Below are positions 34,280 through 42,569 of a DNA stretch of 64,000 nucleotides, one piece after another. A program made the position numbers and the translations under genes. The DNA is from Candidatus Saccharimonadota bacterium. GTDB lineage: Bacteria > Patescibacteriota > Saccharimonadia > Saccharimonadales > Saccharimonadaceae. The stretch covers positions 511,897-575,896 of the forward strand of contig CAJPQK010000001.1 in NCBI GenBank assembly GCA_905372835.1, in the 5' to 3' direction. The notes beneath the pieces were generated by a model, which made no database searches, was not told the DNA's origin, and worked only from the letters and a program-made list of their open reading frames with translations. Each line of letters opens with the position of its first letter. Position 1 is the first letter of the stretch.

Positions 34280-34606
34280 ATGACAGAAAAGGGTAAGCAG
34301 ACAGGGAAAACTACCGTACGCCGCATCAAGGCAACGGATGATTCCCCTAAAAAAACCGTCAAAAAGAAATCAACCACCAAACCAGCATGCGCTATTCAAA
34401 AGACTGAAGCAGATTCAGGCATGCGCGACTCATTTGTTGGTTATTTCAAGGGAGCGTGGGCCGAGTTGAAGCTAGTTCGTTGGCCAACCCGCGCCAACAC
34501 TTGGATCATGACTGGCACCGTGATTGGCTTTACTTTACTGCTTACCACATTGATTTTATTACTTGACGCTGGATTTAACTGGGTCTTTGAGCAAATTTTG
34601 AAATAA
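34280..34606 (+). CDS. secE: Preprotein translocase subunit SecE
   Basis: A 108-residue single-span SecE. A Lys/Thr-rich N-terminal half of about 45 residues is followed by the amphipathic helix FKGAWAELKLVRWPTRANTW and one transmembrane helix near the C-terminus. The WP-T motif is standard. It is coupled to nusG 19 bp downstream, the classical order. Confidence 0.94.
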   Translation: MTEKGKQTGKTTVRRIKATDDSPKKTVKKKSTTKPACAIQKTEADSGMRDSFVGYFKGAWAELKLVRWPTRANTWIMTGTVIGFTLLLTTLILLLDAGFNWVFEQILK

Positions 34607-34624
34607 AGGTAAAAGGAGTTTTTT

Positions 34625-35170
34625 ATGGCAAATAATCGTTACGACTCAACCCGTCAGTGGTACGCTATTCACACCTATTCTGGCTACGAAGAAAAGGTAG
34701 CAGAATCCATTCGTCAGCGCATCAACGGTGTTGACATGGCAGACAAAATCTTTGACGTCATGGTCCCAAAAGAAAAACAAATCCAAATCAAAAACGGCAA
34801 ACGCAAAGTCGTTGAAGCCAAAATCTTCCAAGGCTATGTGTTGGTGGAGATGAACTTGACTGATGAGACGTGGTACATCATCCGCAACACGCCTGGCGTG
34901 ACTGGATTTGTCGGTGCCGACACTACGCCAACACCCGTTTCTGACAAAGAAATTGCCAAAATCAAAAAGCGCATGGGCGTCGAAGAGCCAAAGCACCAGA
35001 TTGATTTCTCAGAAGGCGAAGTTGTTTCCATCACCGATGGTCCGTTCAAAGGCTTTGACGGTGCGATCGCCGAAATCGACCCAATCAAAGGCAAAATCCG
35101 TGTCATGGTCAGCATGTTTGGACGTGACACTCCAGTTGAACTTGACGCTTTGCAGGTGAAAAAAGTCTAA
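34625..35170 (+). CDS. nusG: Transcription elongation factor NusG
   Basis: A 181-residue factor linking RNA polymerase to ribosomes and Rho. The N-terminal domain has WYAIHTYSGYEEKVAESI, and the C-terminal KOW domain has VVSITDGPFKGFDGAIAEID. Length is normal. A strong AAAGGAG site precedes ATG. The rplK gene normally follows directly but is displaced by 1.5 kb. Confidence 0.97.
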   Translation: MANNRYDSTRQWYAIHTYSGYEEKVAESIRQRINGVDMADKIFDVMVPKEKQIQIKNGKRKVVEAKIFQGYVLVEMNLTDETWYIIRNTPGVTGFVGADTTPTPVSDKEIAKIKKRMGVEEPKHQIDFSEGEVVSITDGPFKGFDGAIAEIDPIKGKIRVMVSMFGRDTPVELDALQVKKV

Positions 35171-35226
35171 TACACAGACCAGACAGGCCAATTTATATAT
35201 TATCAAAAGGGTGGAGAGGTTTTACC

Positions 35227-36063
35227 ATGAGTACACTAGAAATGCCACAACCCAGTGATGATAACTCCGACAAGAACGAGAAGGTCATACAGCCCAGTGA
35301 CGACACCACCCAGGAGGCCGCCAAAGTCTCAGAAGAATGGTTAGAAGCACTGGGTGAGCCTGATGGCGAGGACTTAACAAGCGCCTCTCTCAAACATTTA
35401 GCTGCCAGAAATAAATTGATCGCGACCTTTGAAGAACTGTCTGCCAAACAGACTATTGATGAGCAACAGCGTGCCATAAATAAGACTAGCAACTCGTTAA
35501 ATATGCAATATCTCCCAGCAGTACGAGAACTTATTACCCATTACTTACAAGACTTACCGACGACACCAAAGCAAAAGGAATCTCTGCTCACTTGGTTCGC
35601 TGGACTGATGGAAAGCGATACACAGGCAATTGTCGCTGCAGCGCACATCATCGCTCCAGACAGTATTCCAGAGAAGCAGACAGGCGTACTAGCGCAAGCT
35701 AAGCTATGTGTAAACCAACTATACGAAGAGTCCGTAGAAGAGTGCGAAGGAGACCCTTCACGTATACCTGCTCATTTTGCTGCCGATTTTGCAGTAGCCC
35801 TGGGACAGCAACAAGTCGACATGATAAATTCCGCGTATAGCAGTATACCTGTCGCATCAAAAGAGGTGCAGGCACCAAAGGACGACACTCCTCCACCTGA
35901 AATCCCAACCAGCCTTGAAATCAAAGACCCAAAGATAGCTCGCATGTTGGCGCTCTCAGAGATTGGCAAAGAGGCGGTCAAAGCTTTGACCATTGCTGGT
36001 GGCGTGGCAGCTGGCATCGTTGCCGGCAACGTAGTCACACACTTTCTGTCACGCAAAAAATAA
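35227..36063 (+). CDS. C-terminally membrane-anchored acidic protein, unknown function
   Basis: A 278-residue protein. The acidic Asp/Glu/Ser/Pro-rich N-terminus (about 1-50) is followed by a largely helical region and a Pro-rich linker near 220. A Gly/Ala-rich hydrophobic C-terminal segment (about 250-272) ends in SRKK, as in a tail anchor. No family was recognised. A GTGGAGAGG site precedes ATG 35227. It separates nusG from rplK. Confidence 0.65.
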   Translation: MSTLEMPQPSDDNSDKNEKVIQPSDDTTQEAAKVSEEWLEALGEPDGEDLTSASLKHLAARNKLIATFEELSAKQTIDEQQRAINKTSNSLNMQYLPAVRELITHYLQDLPTTPKQKESLLTWFAGLMESDTQAIVAAAHIIAPDSIPEKQTGVLAQAKLCVNQLYEESVEECEGDPSRIPAHFAADFAVALGQQQVDMINSAYSSIPVASKEVQAPKDDTPPPEIPTSLEIKDPKIARMLALSEIGKEAVKALTIAGGVAAGIVAGNVVTHFLSRKK

Positions 36064-36079
36064 TGCGTCACACGCTAAA

Positions 36080-36631
36080 TTACCAAACGTCTTTGGCCTG
36101 TACTACTTCACTGGTGTGCGCCAGATAATGCTGTAGCAGAAAAATGATCAACGCCACGGTGATAAATCCCAACAAAATGATCACTACCCAAAGATTACCC
36201 ATCTGCAAAATACCAGCCAATAAAACTGGCACCGTCGCCACGCCACAAGCCAGCACTTTGCCTACCAACAACGTCACCAATGTAACGGGGCACTGACAAA
36301 ACCGCACTGACCGCTTCAACATCCGCGACCCACCACGTCCCAGCCAATAGGTGAGAGCCGTGAGAGTGATGACCAGCACCAACGCCGTGGCAATCCCCAA
36401 CGCAGCACTCAACAACTGCGCCATCAGCGGCTCTGGTTCTGTCGGTGCCGTCTGCATCAGCGGTTCTGCAGTGCGCAGATTGATTGACAGTCCAAAGAAC
36501 TTACCGCGACGCATCAGCCAAACTACGGCGGACAGGGAGATGATCGCGTAAACAAATAGGAGCAATGTGTAGCCCACCGCACCAAACGCGTTAATGATGC
36601 GCTTAATGGGGAGCGGGCCTCGCACGTTCAT
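36080..36631 (-). CDS. Multi-span membrane protein, unknown function
   Basis: A 183-residue protein on the opposite strand to its neighbours. About four hydrophobic segments (near 17-37, 68-92, 115-132 and 135-158) are separated by short basic loops. Its ATG is 3 bp from the -35 box of the rplK promoter, so the divergent genes share one intergenic region. No family was recognised. Confidence 0.65.
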   Translation of the reverse strand: MNVRGPLPIKRIINAFGAVGYTLLLFVYAIISLSAVVWLMRRGKFFGLSINLRTAEPLMQTAPTEPEPLMAQLLSAALGIATALVLVITLTALTYWLGRGGSRMLKRSVRFCQCPVTLVTLLVGKVLACGVATVPVLLAGILQMGNLWVVIILLGFITVALIIFLLQHYLAHTSEVVQAKDVW

Positions 36632-36633
36632 GC

Positions 36634-36662
36634 TTGAATTATACCATACTTTTTTGTATAAT
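36634..36662 (+). promoter_or_regulatory. Promoter of rplK
   Basis: TTGAAT (36634-36639), 17 bp and TATAAT (36657-36662); about 50 nt of leader before ATG 36720. Confidence 0.75.
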
Positions 36663-36719
36663 ACCTATGTTACGCACACTTTCAATACGCTTCAACTAAT
36701 TTTGAAAGGGTTTATCATC

Positions 36720-37145
36720 ATGGCAAAGAAAGTCATTGGAAATCTAAAACTACGTATTCCAGCTGGTCGCGCTACCGCTGGGCCTCCAGTTGGTTCAACC
36801 TTGGGTCAGTGGGGACTAAACATGATGGATTTCATCAATCCATTTAACGACGCCACCAAAGATTTGATGGGTAAAGACGTTATTGTACACATTCAAGTAT
36901 TTGAAGACCGCACCTTTGCATGGAAATCATTGGGTCAGCCAGTGGACGATATGATCCGCGAAAAAGCTGGCATCCAAAAGGGTAGCGGCAAACCACATAC
37001 CGACAAGGTTGGTAAAATCACCCGCGCTCAGCTGGAAGAAATCGCTGAGATCAAAAAAGACCAGCTCAACGCCATCGACACAGACGGCGCCGTCAAAATC
37101 ATCGCCGGCACTGCTCGCAGCATGGGTGTTGAAGTTACTGACTAA
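36720..37145 (+). CDS. rplK: 50S ribosomal protein L11 (uL11)
   Basis: A 141-residue protein of the GTPase-associated centre. The N-terminal KLRIPAGRATAGPPVGSTLG contains the Pro-rich hinge helix, and the C-terminal RNA-binding part has KQDQLNAIDTDGAVKIIAGTARSMG-like sequence. Start ATG 36720. It is followed by a terminator; rplA lies 4.2 kb downstream instead of next to it. Confidence 0.97.
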   Translation: MAKKVIGNLKLRIPAGRATAGPPVGSTLGQWGLNMMDFINPFNDATKDLMGKDVIVHIQVFEDRTFAWKSLGQPVDDMIREKAGIQKGSGKPHTDKVGKITRAQLEEIAEIKKDQLNAIDTDGAVKIIAGTARSMGVEVTD

Positions 37146-37168
37146 TCAGTTTCTCGCATCAACTACAA

Positions 37169-37200
37169 ATTACTCTCGTCCAGGCGGGAGTAATTGTATA
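37169..37200 (+). terminator. Intrinsic terminator after rplK
   Basis: Arms 37169-37178 and 37185-37194 give 10 bp with one G-T. The T tract after it is weak. Confidence 0.65.
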
Positions 37201-37228
37201 TTATGACCAAATATGATATAATACAGGT

Positions 37229-37516
37229 ATGGATCTGCCAGAATTTGCAAGGTTATCAACAGAAAATGAAAGAGGACTCAAGGACACTGTCACATCCGTC
37301 GTCGGTGCGATAGCCGTCACCTCTGCTTTATTCATCCCGACAGCTGTCGCGTTAAATAAAGCGGCCGATACCGCTGCTAATTCTATCCACATCAACACCG
37401 AGCCCACTTCGGCACCTTCAACTGAAAAAACATCATCGACCCAAGAACCAGACCAAACACCACCGCCAACTCCTAGAGGTCTTGTGCAAACCATTATCGA
37501 CAATCTTGGCGGTTAA
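37229..37516 (+). CDS. Small single-span protein, unknown function
   Basis: A 95-residue protein. One moderately hydrophobic segment lies at about 20-42; the C-terminal half is Thr/Ser/Pro/Glu-rich and probably disordered. TATAAT at 37217-37222 is 6 bp before ATG, so it is leaderless. It precedes tsaC by 16 bp and may be cotranscribed. No family was recognised. Confidence 0.6.
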   Translation: MDLPEFARLSTENERGLKDTVTSVVGAIAVTSALFIPTAVALNKAADTAANSIHINTEPTSAPSTEKTSSTQEPDQTPPPTPRGLVQTIIDNLGG

Positions 37517-37532
37517 TCTCTAGTAAAATTCA

Positions 37533-38084
37533 ATGCTCATCGTAAATACCGTATCCGACCCCCGTGTATCAGAGGCACTCACTAGTGCCAAATTGGTCGT
37601 CCTCAGAACCGACACCATCTACGGCATCGTTGCTGCCGCGACTAACCACTGCGCCATGGAGCGCCTGTATCGCGCTAAACATCGTCCAGCTAACGAATCC
37701 TGCATCATCCTGGTCGCCAACATCTCCGACATCCCAGGTTTAACTGCCGCTCAACGTCAGCACTACTTGCAATTGAACGCTGAGCGACCGACCAGCATCA
37801 TTGTATCAGCCAGCAACGATTTTCCACACACCGCCCACCAAAACGGCACGCTGGCTTTTCGACTGGTCACTGGCAACTTAGCACGTCTCATCCACCAAAC
37901 CGGCCCCTTATTTGCACCCAGCGCCAACCCAGCTGGTATGCCACCAGCCAAAAATATCACCGAAGCCATCAATTACTTCGGTGATATGGTGAGTGTCTAT
38001 GTCGACGGCGGGGAAGTGACGTCCTCAGTCGCGTCACGCATCATCAAGCTACAAGCCGACAACATCGTCACTATTCGCGCTTAA
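37533..38084 (+). CDS. tsaC: Threonylcarbamoyl-AMP synthase (Sua5/YrdC/YwlC family)
   Basis: A 183-residue enzyme that makes threonylcarbamoyl-AMP for the t6A modification of ANN-decoding tRNAs. KLVVLRTDTIYGIVAAA, the K-x-R pair in RAKHRPANESCIILV and the LFAPSANPAGMPPA motif are family hallmarks. Short YrdC-type form without the Sua5 extension. Confidence 0.9.
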   Translation: MLIVNTVSDPRVSEALTSAKLVVLRTDTIYGIVAAATNHCAMERLYRAKHRPANESCIILVANISDIPGLTAAQRQHYLQLNAERPTSIIVSASNDFPHTAHQNGTLAFRLVTGNLARLIHQTGPLFAPSANPAGMPPAKNITEAINYFGDMVSVYVDGGEVTSSVASRIIKLQADNIVTIRA

Positions 38085-38090
38085 CACAAC

Positions 38091-39383
38091 CTACATCTGA
38101 ACGAACGGTCGCGCCAGCTCGATGTCAGGGCGCAGCTCTGAGATACGCATCAGCTCATTGTACTTAGCGATGCGCTCTGAACGAGACATTGAACCAGTCT
38201 TGATTTGTCCAGTTCCCAAGCCAACCGCCAAGTGGGCGATGGTGGTATCTTCCGTCTCGCCAGAACGGTGGCTCATCACCGTGTTCCAGCCAGCTTCTTT
38301 GGCCATCTTAACTGCGGCGATGGTTTCGGTCAGTGTACCAATTTGGTTTGGTTTGATGAGGATGGCGTTGCCAGCTTTTTGCTCGATGGCTTGTTCCAGA
38401 CGCTCGACATTGGTTACCAACAAGTCGTCACCAACCAACTGTGTGGTGCCGCCCAATTCCAGCGTCAGCTTTTGCCAACCACGCCACGCTTCTTCATTCA
38501 GCCCATCTTCGATGGAAACGATTGGGTATTGTGCGCGTAGTTCCTTATACATCTTGATCATTTGGTCAGTATCCATCACGCGGTTTTCCGTGGACAAATT
38601 GTACTGCTCAGTCTGGCTCTGATAAAACTCACTGGCAGCCACGTCAAGTGCAAAGGCAAAGTCACGCTCCAGCAAGTACCCAGCCTGCTCAATGGCACGG
38701 CTGAGCAAGGTGATTGGCTCAGAGTTACCGTAACGAACGCGAGGTGCATAGCCACCTTCATCACCCACAGTCGTTGGGTAGCCCTCTTGTTTGAGAACTT
38801 TTGCCAGCACGTGAAATACCTCGGCGCTCATGGTTACTGCGTCTTGAATGGTTGACGCACCAACAGGGATGATCATGTACTCCTGAATATCCGTCGCACC
38901 CAGTGCGTGCTGACCACCGTTCATGACATTAACCATTGGCATTGGGAAACTCATCTGCGGGTTACCAGCCAACGTGTTGATATAGGTGAACAGTGCCACA
39001 CCGCGTGACGCTGCTGCTGCTTTGGCAGTTGCCAAACTGACCGCCAAGATGGCATTTGCCCCCAAACGGCCCTTATTTGGCGTTTCATCCAAGGTGATCA
39101 TCTTTTGGTCAATAGCTTCTTGGTCAAACGGACTCATGCCGCGCAGTGCGTCAGCAATTTCCGTGTTGACATTTTCAACTGCTTTTAGAACACCCTTGCC
39201 ACCAAATGGCAATTCATCATCTCGTAGCTCTACCGCTTCGTGAGACCCAGTACTCGCTCCGGACGGCACCGCAGCCCGACCAAAACAACCGTCGCTCAAT
39301 ATGACATCTGCTTCAACCGTTGGATTGCCTCGAGAATCTAAAATTTGACGTGCTCTGATGTGTGTAATTGTAATAAAGTCCAT
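38091..39383 (-). CDS. eno: Enolase
   Basis: Converts 2-phosphoglycerate to phosphoenolpyruvate. 430 residues, normal length. Conserved elements are SGASTGSHEAVELRD, GDEGGYAPRV, the Mg-binding SIEDGLNEEAW, the catalytic Lys in LIKPNQIGTLTET, and SHRSGETEDTTIAHLAVG. It lies on the minus strand inside the dispersed rplK-rplA region. Together with ldh at the left edge it documents lower glycolysis. Confidence 0.97.
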   Translation of the reverse strand: MDFITITHIRARQILDSRGNPTVEADVILSDGCFGRAAVPSGASTGSHEAVELRDDELPFGGKGVLKAVENVNTEIADALRGMSPFDQEAIDQKMITLDETPNKGRLGANAILAVSLATAKAAAASRGVALFTYINTLAGNPQMSFPMPMVNVMNGGQHALGATDIQEYMIIPVGASTIQDAVTMSAEVFHVLAKVLKQEGYPTTVGDEGGYAPRVRYGNSEPITLLSRAIEQAGYLLERDFAFALDVAASEFYQSQTEQYNLSTENRVMDTDQMIKMYKELRAQYPIVSIEDGLNEEAWRGWQKLTLELGGTTQLVGDDLLVTNVERLEQAIEQKAGNAILIKPNQIGTLTETIAAVKMAKEAGWNTVMSHRSGETEDTTIAHLAVGLGTGQIKTGSMSRSERIAKYNELMRISELRPDIELARPFVQM

Positions 39384-39416
39384 ATGATCTATTGTATCAG
39401 AACACGTGATAGACCG

Positions 39417-39950
39417 CTAACTGTAGTGTACGTCGGCAAATCCTGTTTTACCTGAATGGGCTATTATACCCGACATACAGCTCGTTACTGTCACCGTCTT
39501 GCCATCCCGCGAACCACGCATCTTAAGAGGTCCCGCACAATGACCAGTAAGAAGATCTACATCAGCCTGTAGTTTAGGCGATTGCTGATCAAAGTTGTTT
39601 AATATTGCTAAAGCCTCTCTTTGCTGATGGCTTGTAGCACTAGCGGCTATTTGATCTATCTGGTCATCTGTTAACGGCACTAAAGCCTCATGACCCGCCT
39701 CTTTCATCATCAGTAAACGCTTCTTTAGCTCTTCCGGGTTCGCGTTCAGACCTTCTTGTACTTCTTTACGTATACAAGCTATCTCTCCTAGGTTGTGCTT
39801 TAACACTGGACAGTCTCGGCACCTCCTGGGAACATCAGCCATGTCTTCGCCAGTTATGTCTGCGCCCGCCATAATGTCATCAAAGGTCGCGCCAATAGTT
39901 GTTTCATCGTGCCCACCAGGTGTAAAATTACTGTTCTTCTCACGTTCCAT
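39417..39950 (-). CDS. Small protein with Cys-rich motif, unknown function
   Basis: A 177-residue soluble protein when started at ATG 39950 (MEREKN); the open frame extends further back to 40067 but that part has no ribosome-binding site. RRCRDCPVLKHNLGEIAC gives a CxxC plus a third Cys, and a later GHCAGPLKM and SCMSG add more. Metal binding is possible. It is divergent from the gene at 40055. No family was recognised. Confidence 0.55.
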   Translation of the reverse strand: MEREKNSNFTPGGHDETTIGATFDDIMAGADITGEDMADVPRRCRDCPVLKHNLGEIACIRKEVQEGLNANPEELKKRLLMMKEAGHEALVPLTDDQIDQIAASATSHQQREALAILNNFDQQSPKLQADVDLLTGHCAGPLKMRGSRDGKTVTVTSCMSGIIAHSGKTGFADVHYS

Positions 39951-40054
39951 AGTAATTACAAATACTATCATATTGTTGCTAAATACGCAAATATTCCATG
40001 AAGTACACCCACTGCTATTGATTTTTCTGCAATTCACTGGTATAATATATTTAC

Positions 40055-41242
40055 ATGAGTGAAGCACCTTTTCCTAGTCCCCAAAAGCGACCAATTGTTC
40101 TGGACGGCCTGATGGATATGGCCTACAACAGGGAAGCGACGCTAGACCTACCAGATGAGACATTGCAGACAACCCTGAACAACCAACTATTCACTCCCGA
40201 GTTACTAAGCAAGCCGGTCGACATCACCGCCATAACCTCCCACAACAACAGTGACGGCGAGCCTACCTTAGGTGTTGAACAGTTCTCAGAAGCAATCGCA
40301 CGGTTTGAGGTCAGCTCAGAGCTGGGCGAACGCACGGTACGCTTGGCGTTCGATAACGGCGACCGCTTGGATGTATCTCACATCATGGAGATTCGTCAGC
40401 AAGAGCCAGAAGAGCCGTCGGACTACGCCGAACTGGTTTATGATACCGGTGGACTAGTCAACCGAGTTTTGTCGAGGAAATCATTCAACAAGTTTGACCC
40501 CGAACAACAGCAACTCATCATACAACGACTCACCGAAAAAGCTACCAGGGAGTTTGATGAGCTGCTTGCCGACTCAGAGCATTGTCAAGCCATTGTGAAT
40601 ATTTTTAAACAAACCGAGCCAATCATCGCTGACAAGCTCGCTGTATTTGTGCCAGTCGTTTTAGAAGACGGGGAAGCCAAACTGCTGCCCAAACTTCATA
40701 TCGAAATGACTCACGGTGCAACAAAGACCATCGTACCGTTTGATCAGCTAGCAGATATCGACCTCATCTATCACGAACAGAGAGATGAAAGCCAGCCATT
40801 TGACTACCTGGCGACTTTTCAGGACGAATGGCGCAGTCAGTCGATCGAAGCAACCGAGTATCTACTTGCGGACAGAGCCACTGACTTGAGCCAACGCGAT
40901 ATTTCAGCTGAACGCGTCACTAAACTAATGCAAGCTGAGGCCGCAGAACGGTGCGCCCAACTCATGGCTGATGAGAATTTTTTGGCGGAACATATGCTTG
41001 AGTCAGGCGAGTTTTATGTTGACGGAATATTCTACACTGACAATAACGGTGAATGGCAGGAGACGTTTGACGACTATACTATCAACGCCAAGCCAGAACT
41101 AGACTGTGAGGAGATATCCGGACAGTGGCGATTTGGACTACGGCTCATCTCAGCAGATGACAGCTCACAAGCAGACGTGTTTGTGGTACCAAGCAATACC
41201 TTCGTCACAGCCTTTCGGCGGTTGGCACAGGAGTCTCATTGA
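40055..41242 (+). CDS. Acidic soluble protein, unknown function
   Basis: A 395-residue, strongly acidic protein with no membrane segments and no recognised family. It looks like mixed alpha/beta with long Glu/Gln-rich helices. TATAAT at 40041-40046 lies 8 bp before ATG (leaderless type). It sits directly before rplA in the dispersed L11 operon and diverges from the Cys-rich gene, so the two may be a functional pair. Confidence 0.65.
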   Translation: MSEAPFPSPQKRPIVLDGLMDMAYNREATLDLPDETLQTTLNNQLFTPELLSKPVDITAITSHNNSDGEPTLGVEQFSEAIARFEVSSELGERTVRLAFDNGDRLDVSHIMEIRQQEPEEPSDYAELVYDTGGLVNRVLSRKSFNKFDPEQQQLIIQRLTEKATREFDELLADSEHCQAIVNIFKQTEPIIADKLAVFVPVVLEDGEAKLLPKLHIEMTHGATKTIVPFDQLADIDLIYHEQRDESQPFDYLATFQDEWRSQSIEATEYLLADRATDLSQRDISAERVTKLMQAEAAERCAQLMADENFLAEHMLESGEFYVDGIFYTDNNGEWQETFDDYTINAKPELDCEEISGQWRFGLRLISADDSSQADVFVVPSNTFVTAFRRLAQESH

Positions 41243-41348
41243 AATTGATCGCCAAAACTGATATAATCAACCGGAATAATAATCAATGCTGGGAGGTGAA
41301 CCTCGGGAAAAACCGAACACCGATTGCACCACAGAAAGGATATATCTC

Positions 41349-42320
41349 ATGGCCAAAAAAGCCGAGTTGCTGGAAAAAGCAGCAGAACTAAACCTAGAAG
41401 TCAGCGAAAAAAACACCATCGCTGAGATTGAAGCTGCCATTGCTGGCGCTGAAAAACACGAAGTCCGTGAAGCGCACGTTGCCAAAGCAGGCAAGCGCAG
41501 CCAAAAAGCTTTGGACGAAGCTGAAGCTAAAGCAGAGAAGGAAGCTCGCAAAGAAGCAGGCGATACCACTCCACAAGACGAAGATGCTGAAGCACACATC
41601 AAAAAGGGTCCAAAGCCAGTCACTCGACCACGCCTAGAGCGCCGCGGTAAAAAATACCAAGAAGCTGCCAAAAAGATTGAGAAAGACAAAGTGCACACCC
41701 TGGAAGAAGCTTTGAAGCTGGCAACAGAGACCAGCCCAGTCAAGTTTGACGCGTCAGTGGAACTGCACGTTCGTCTGGGTGTTGACCCACGCCAGGCAGA
41801 TCAAAACATTCGCGCAACCGTGTCACTGCCTCACGGTACCGGTAAAGACGTACGCGTCGCAGTATTTGCACCAGAAGAAGAGCACGCCGCTGCCAAAAAA
41901 GCTGGCGCCGACATCATTGGTGATGAAGAATTCTTGAAGCAGCTGGACAAAGAAGAGCTGAACTTTGACATTTTGGTGGCAACGCCACAGTACATGCCAA
42001 AGCTTGGTAAATATGCTCGCTTGCTCGGTCCGCGTGGTTTGATGCCAAATCCAAAGTCTGGCACCGTAGCAACAGACGTGGCGACTGCCGTCACCGAAGC
42101 CAAAGCTGGTAAAGTTGAATACCGTGTCGATAAACAAGCCATCGTTCACTTGAGCGTCGGTAAGGTGTCGTTTGGTACGGACAAATTGCAAGACAACGCC
42201 CGCGCATTTTTGAGCAGCCTGAACGCCCAAAAACCAAGCAGCCTCAAAGGCGCCTACGTCAAAAGTGTTGCTGTGACTACTACCATGGGTCCTGGCATCA
42301 AGGTTGAAAACAACCTCTAA
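41349..42320 (+). CDS. rplA: 50S ribosomal protein L1 (uL1) with N-terminal extension
   Basis: A 323-residue L1-stalk protein, about 90 longer than usual. The L1 core starts near KYQEAAKKIEKDKVHTLEEA and holds ARLLGPRGLMPNPKSGTV. The extension begins LLEKAAELNLEVSEKNTIAE, resembling a SAP/HeH-type helix pair, followed by a charged Lys/Glu/Ala stretch. Start ATG 41349, behind AAAGGA. The 100-nt leader contains GGGAGGTGAACCTCGGG and might be an L1 autoregulatory site. Confidence 0.94.
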   Translation: MAKKAELLEKAAELNLEVSEKNTIAEIEAAIAGAEKHEVREAHVAKAGKRSQKALDEAEAKAEKEARKEAGDTTPQDEDAEAHIKKGPKPVTRPRLERRGKKYQEAAKKIEKDKVHTLEEALKLATETSPVKFDASVELHVRLGVDPRQADQNIRATVSLPHGTGKDVRVAVFAPEEEHAAAKKAGADIIGDEEFLKQLDKEELNFDILVATPQYMPKLGKYARLLGPRGLMPNPKSGTVATDVATAVTEAKAGKVEYRVDKQAIVHLSVGKVSFGTDKLQDNARAFLSSLNAQKPSSLKGAYVKSVAVTTTMGPGIKVENNL

Positions 42321-42348
42321 ACATGATTGATTTGACAGTTTGACCCAT

Positions 42349-42377
42349 AAAATCCCGCCGATCATGGCGGGATTTTT
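42349..42377 (+). terminator. Intrinsic terminator after rplA
   Basis: Perfect 11-bp arms 42349-42359 and 42366-42376 with a T run. It isolates the next gene from rplA. Confidence 0.88.
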
Positions 42378-42412
42378 ACTGGGGTGACGTCGCCGAGATA
42401 GCCATGGGGGTA

Positions 42413-42441
42413 TTGCATTTTTCTACATTTTATGCTAGAAT
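42413..42441 (+). promoter_or_regulatory. Promoter of the hairpin-tiled adhesin gene
   Basis: TTGCAT (42413-42418), 17 bp and TAGAAT (42436-42441) with TATGC just upstream. It is very like the rplC and rplJ promoters, so a strong ribosomal-type promoter drives the adhesin. The approximately 120-nt leader carries a hairpin at 42485-42512 (TTCGC/GCGAA enclosing CCAGC/GCTGG). Confidence 0.7.
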
Positions 42442-42569
42442 ACTAAAGCCCAGTTGGATGCTGATGTGCTAGAGTCCTTTTTGATTCGCTTGCCAGCCCA
42501 GCTGGACGCGAACTAAAAAGCTCTTTAACATCTGTATCCTTTCATTCTACATCCCTATTAGGAGATCCC

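Noticed and set aside
41242..41348. Definite L1-binding autoregulatory site in the rplA leader
   Set aside because: A GGGAGG...CCTCGGG-like element is present, but I could not match it confidently to the L1 rRNA site, so it is only mentioned under rplA.
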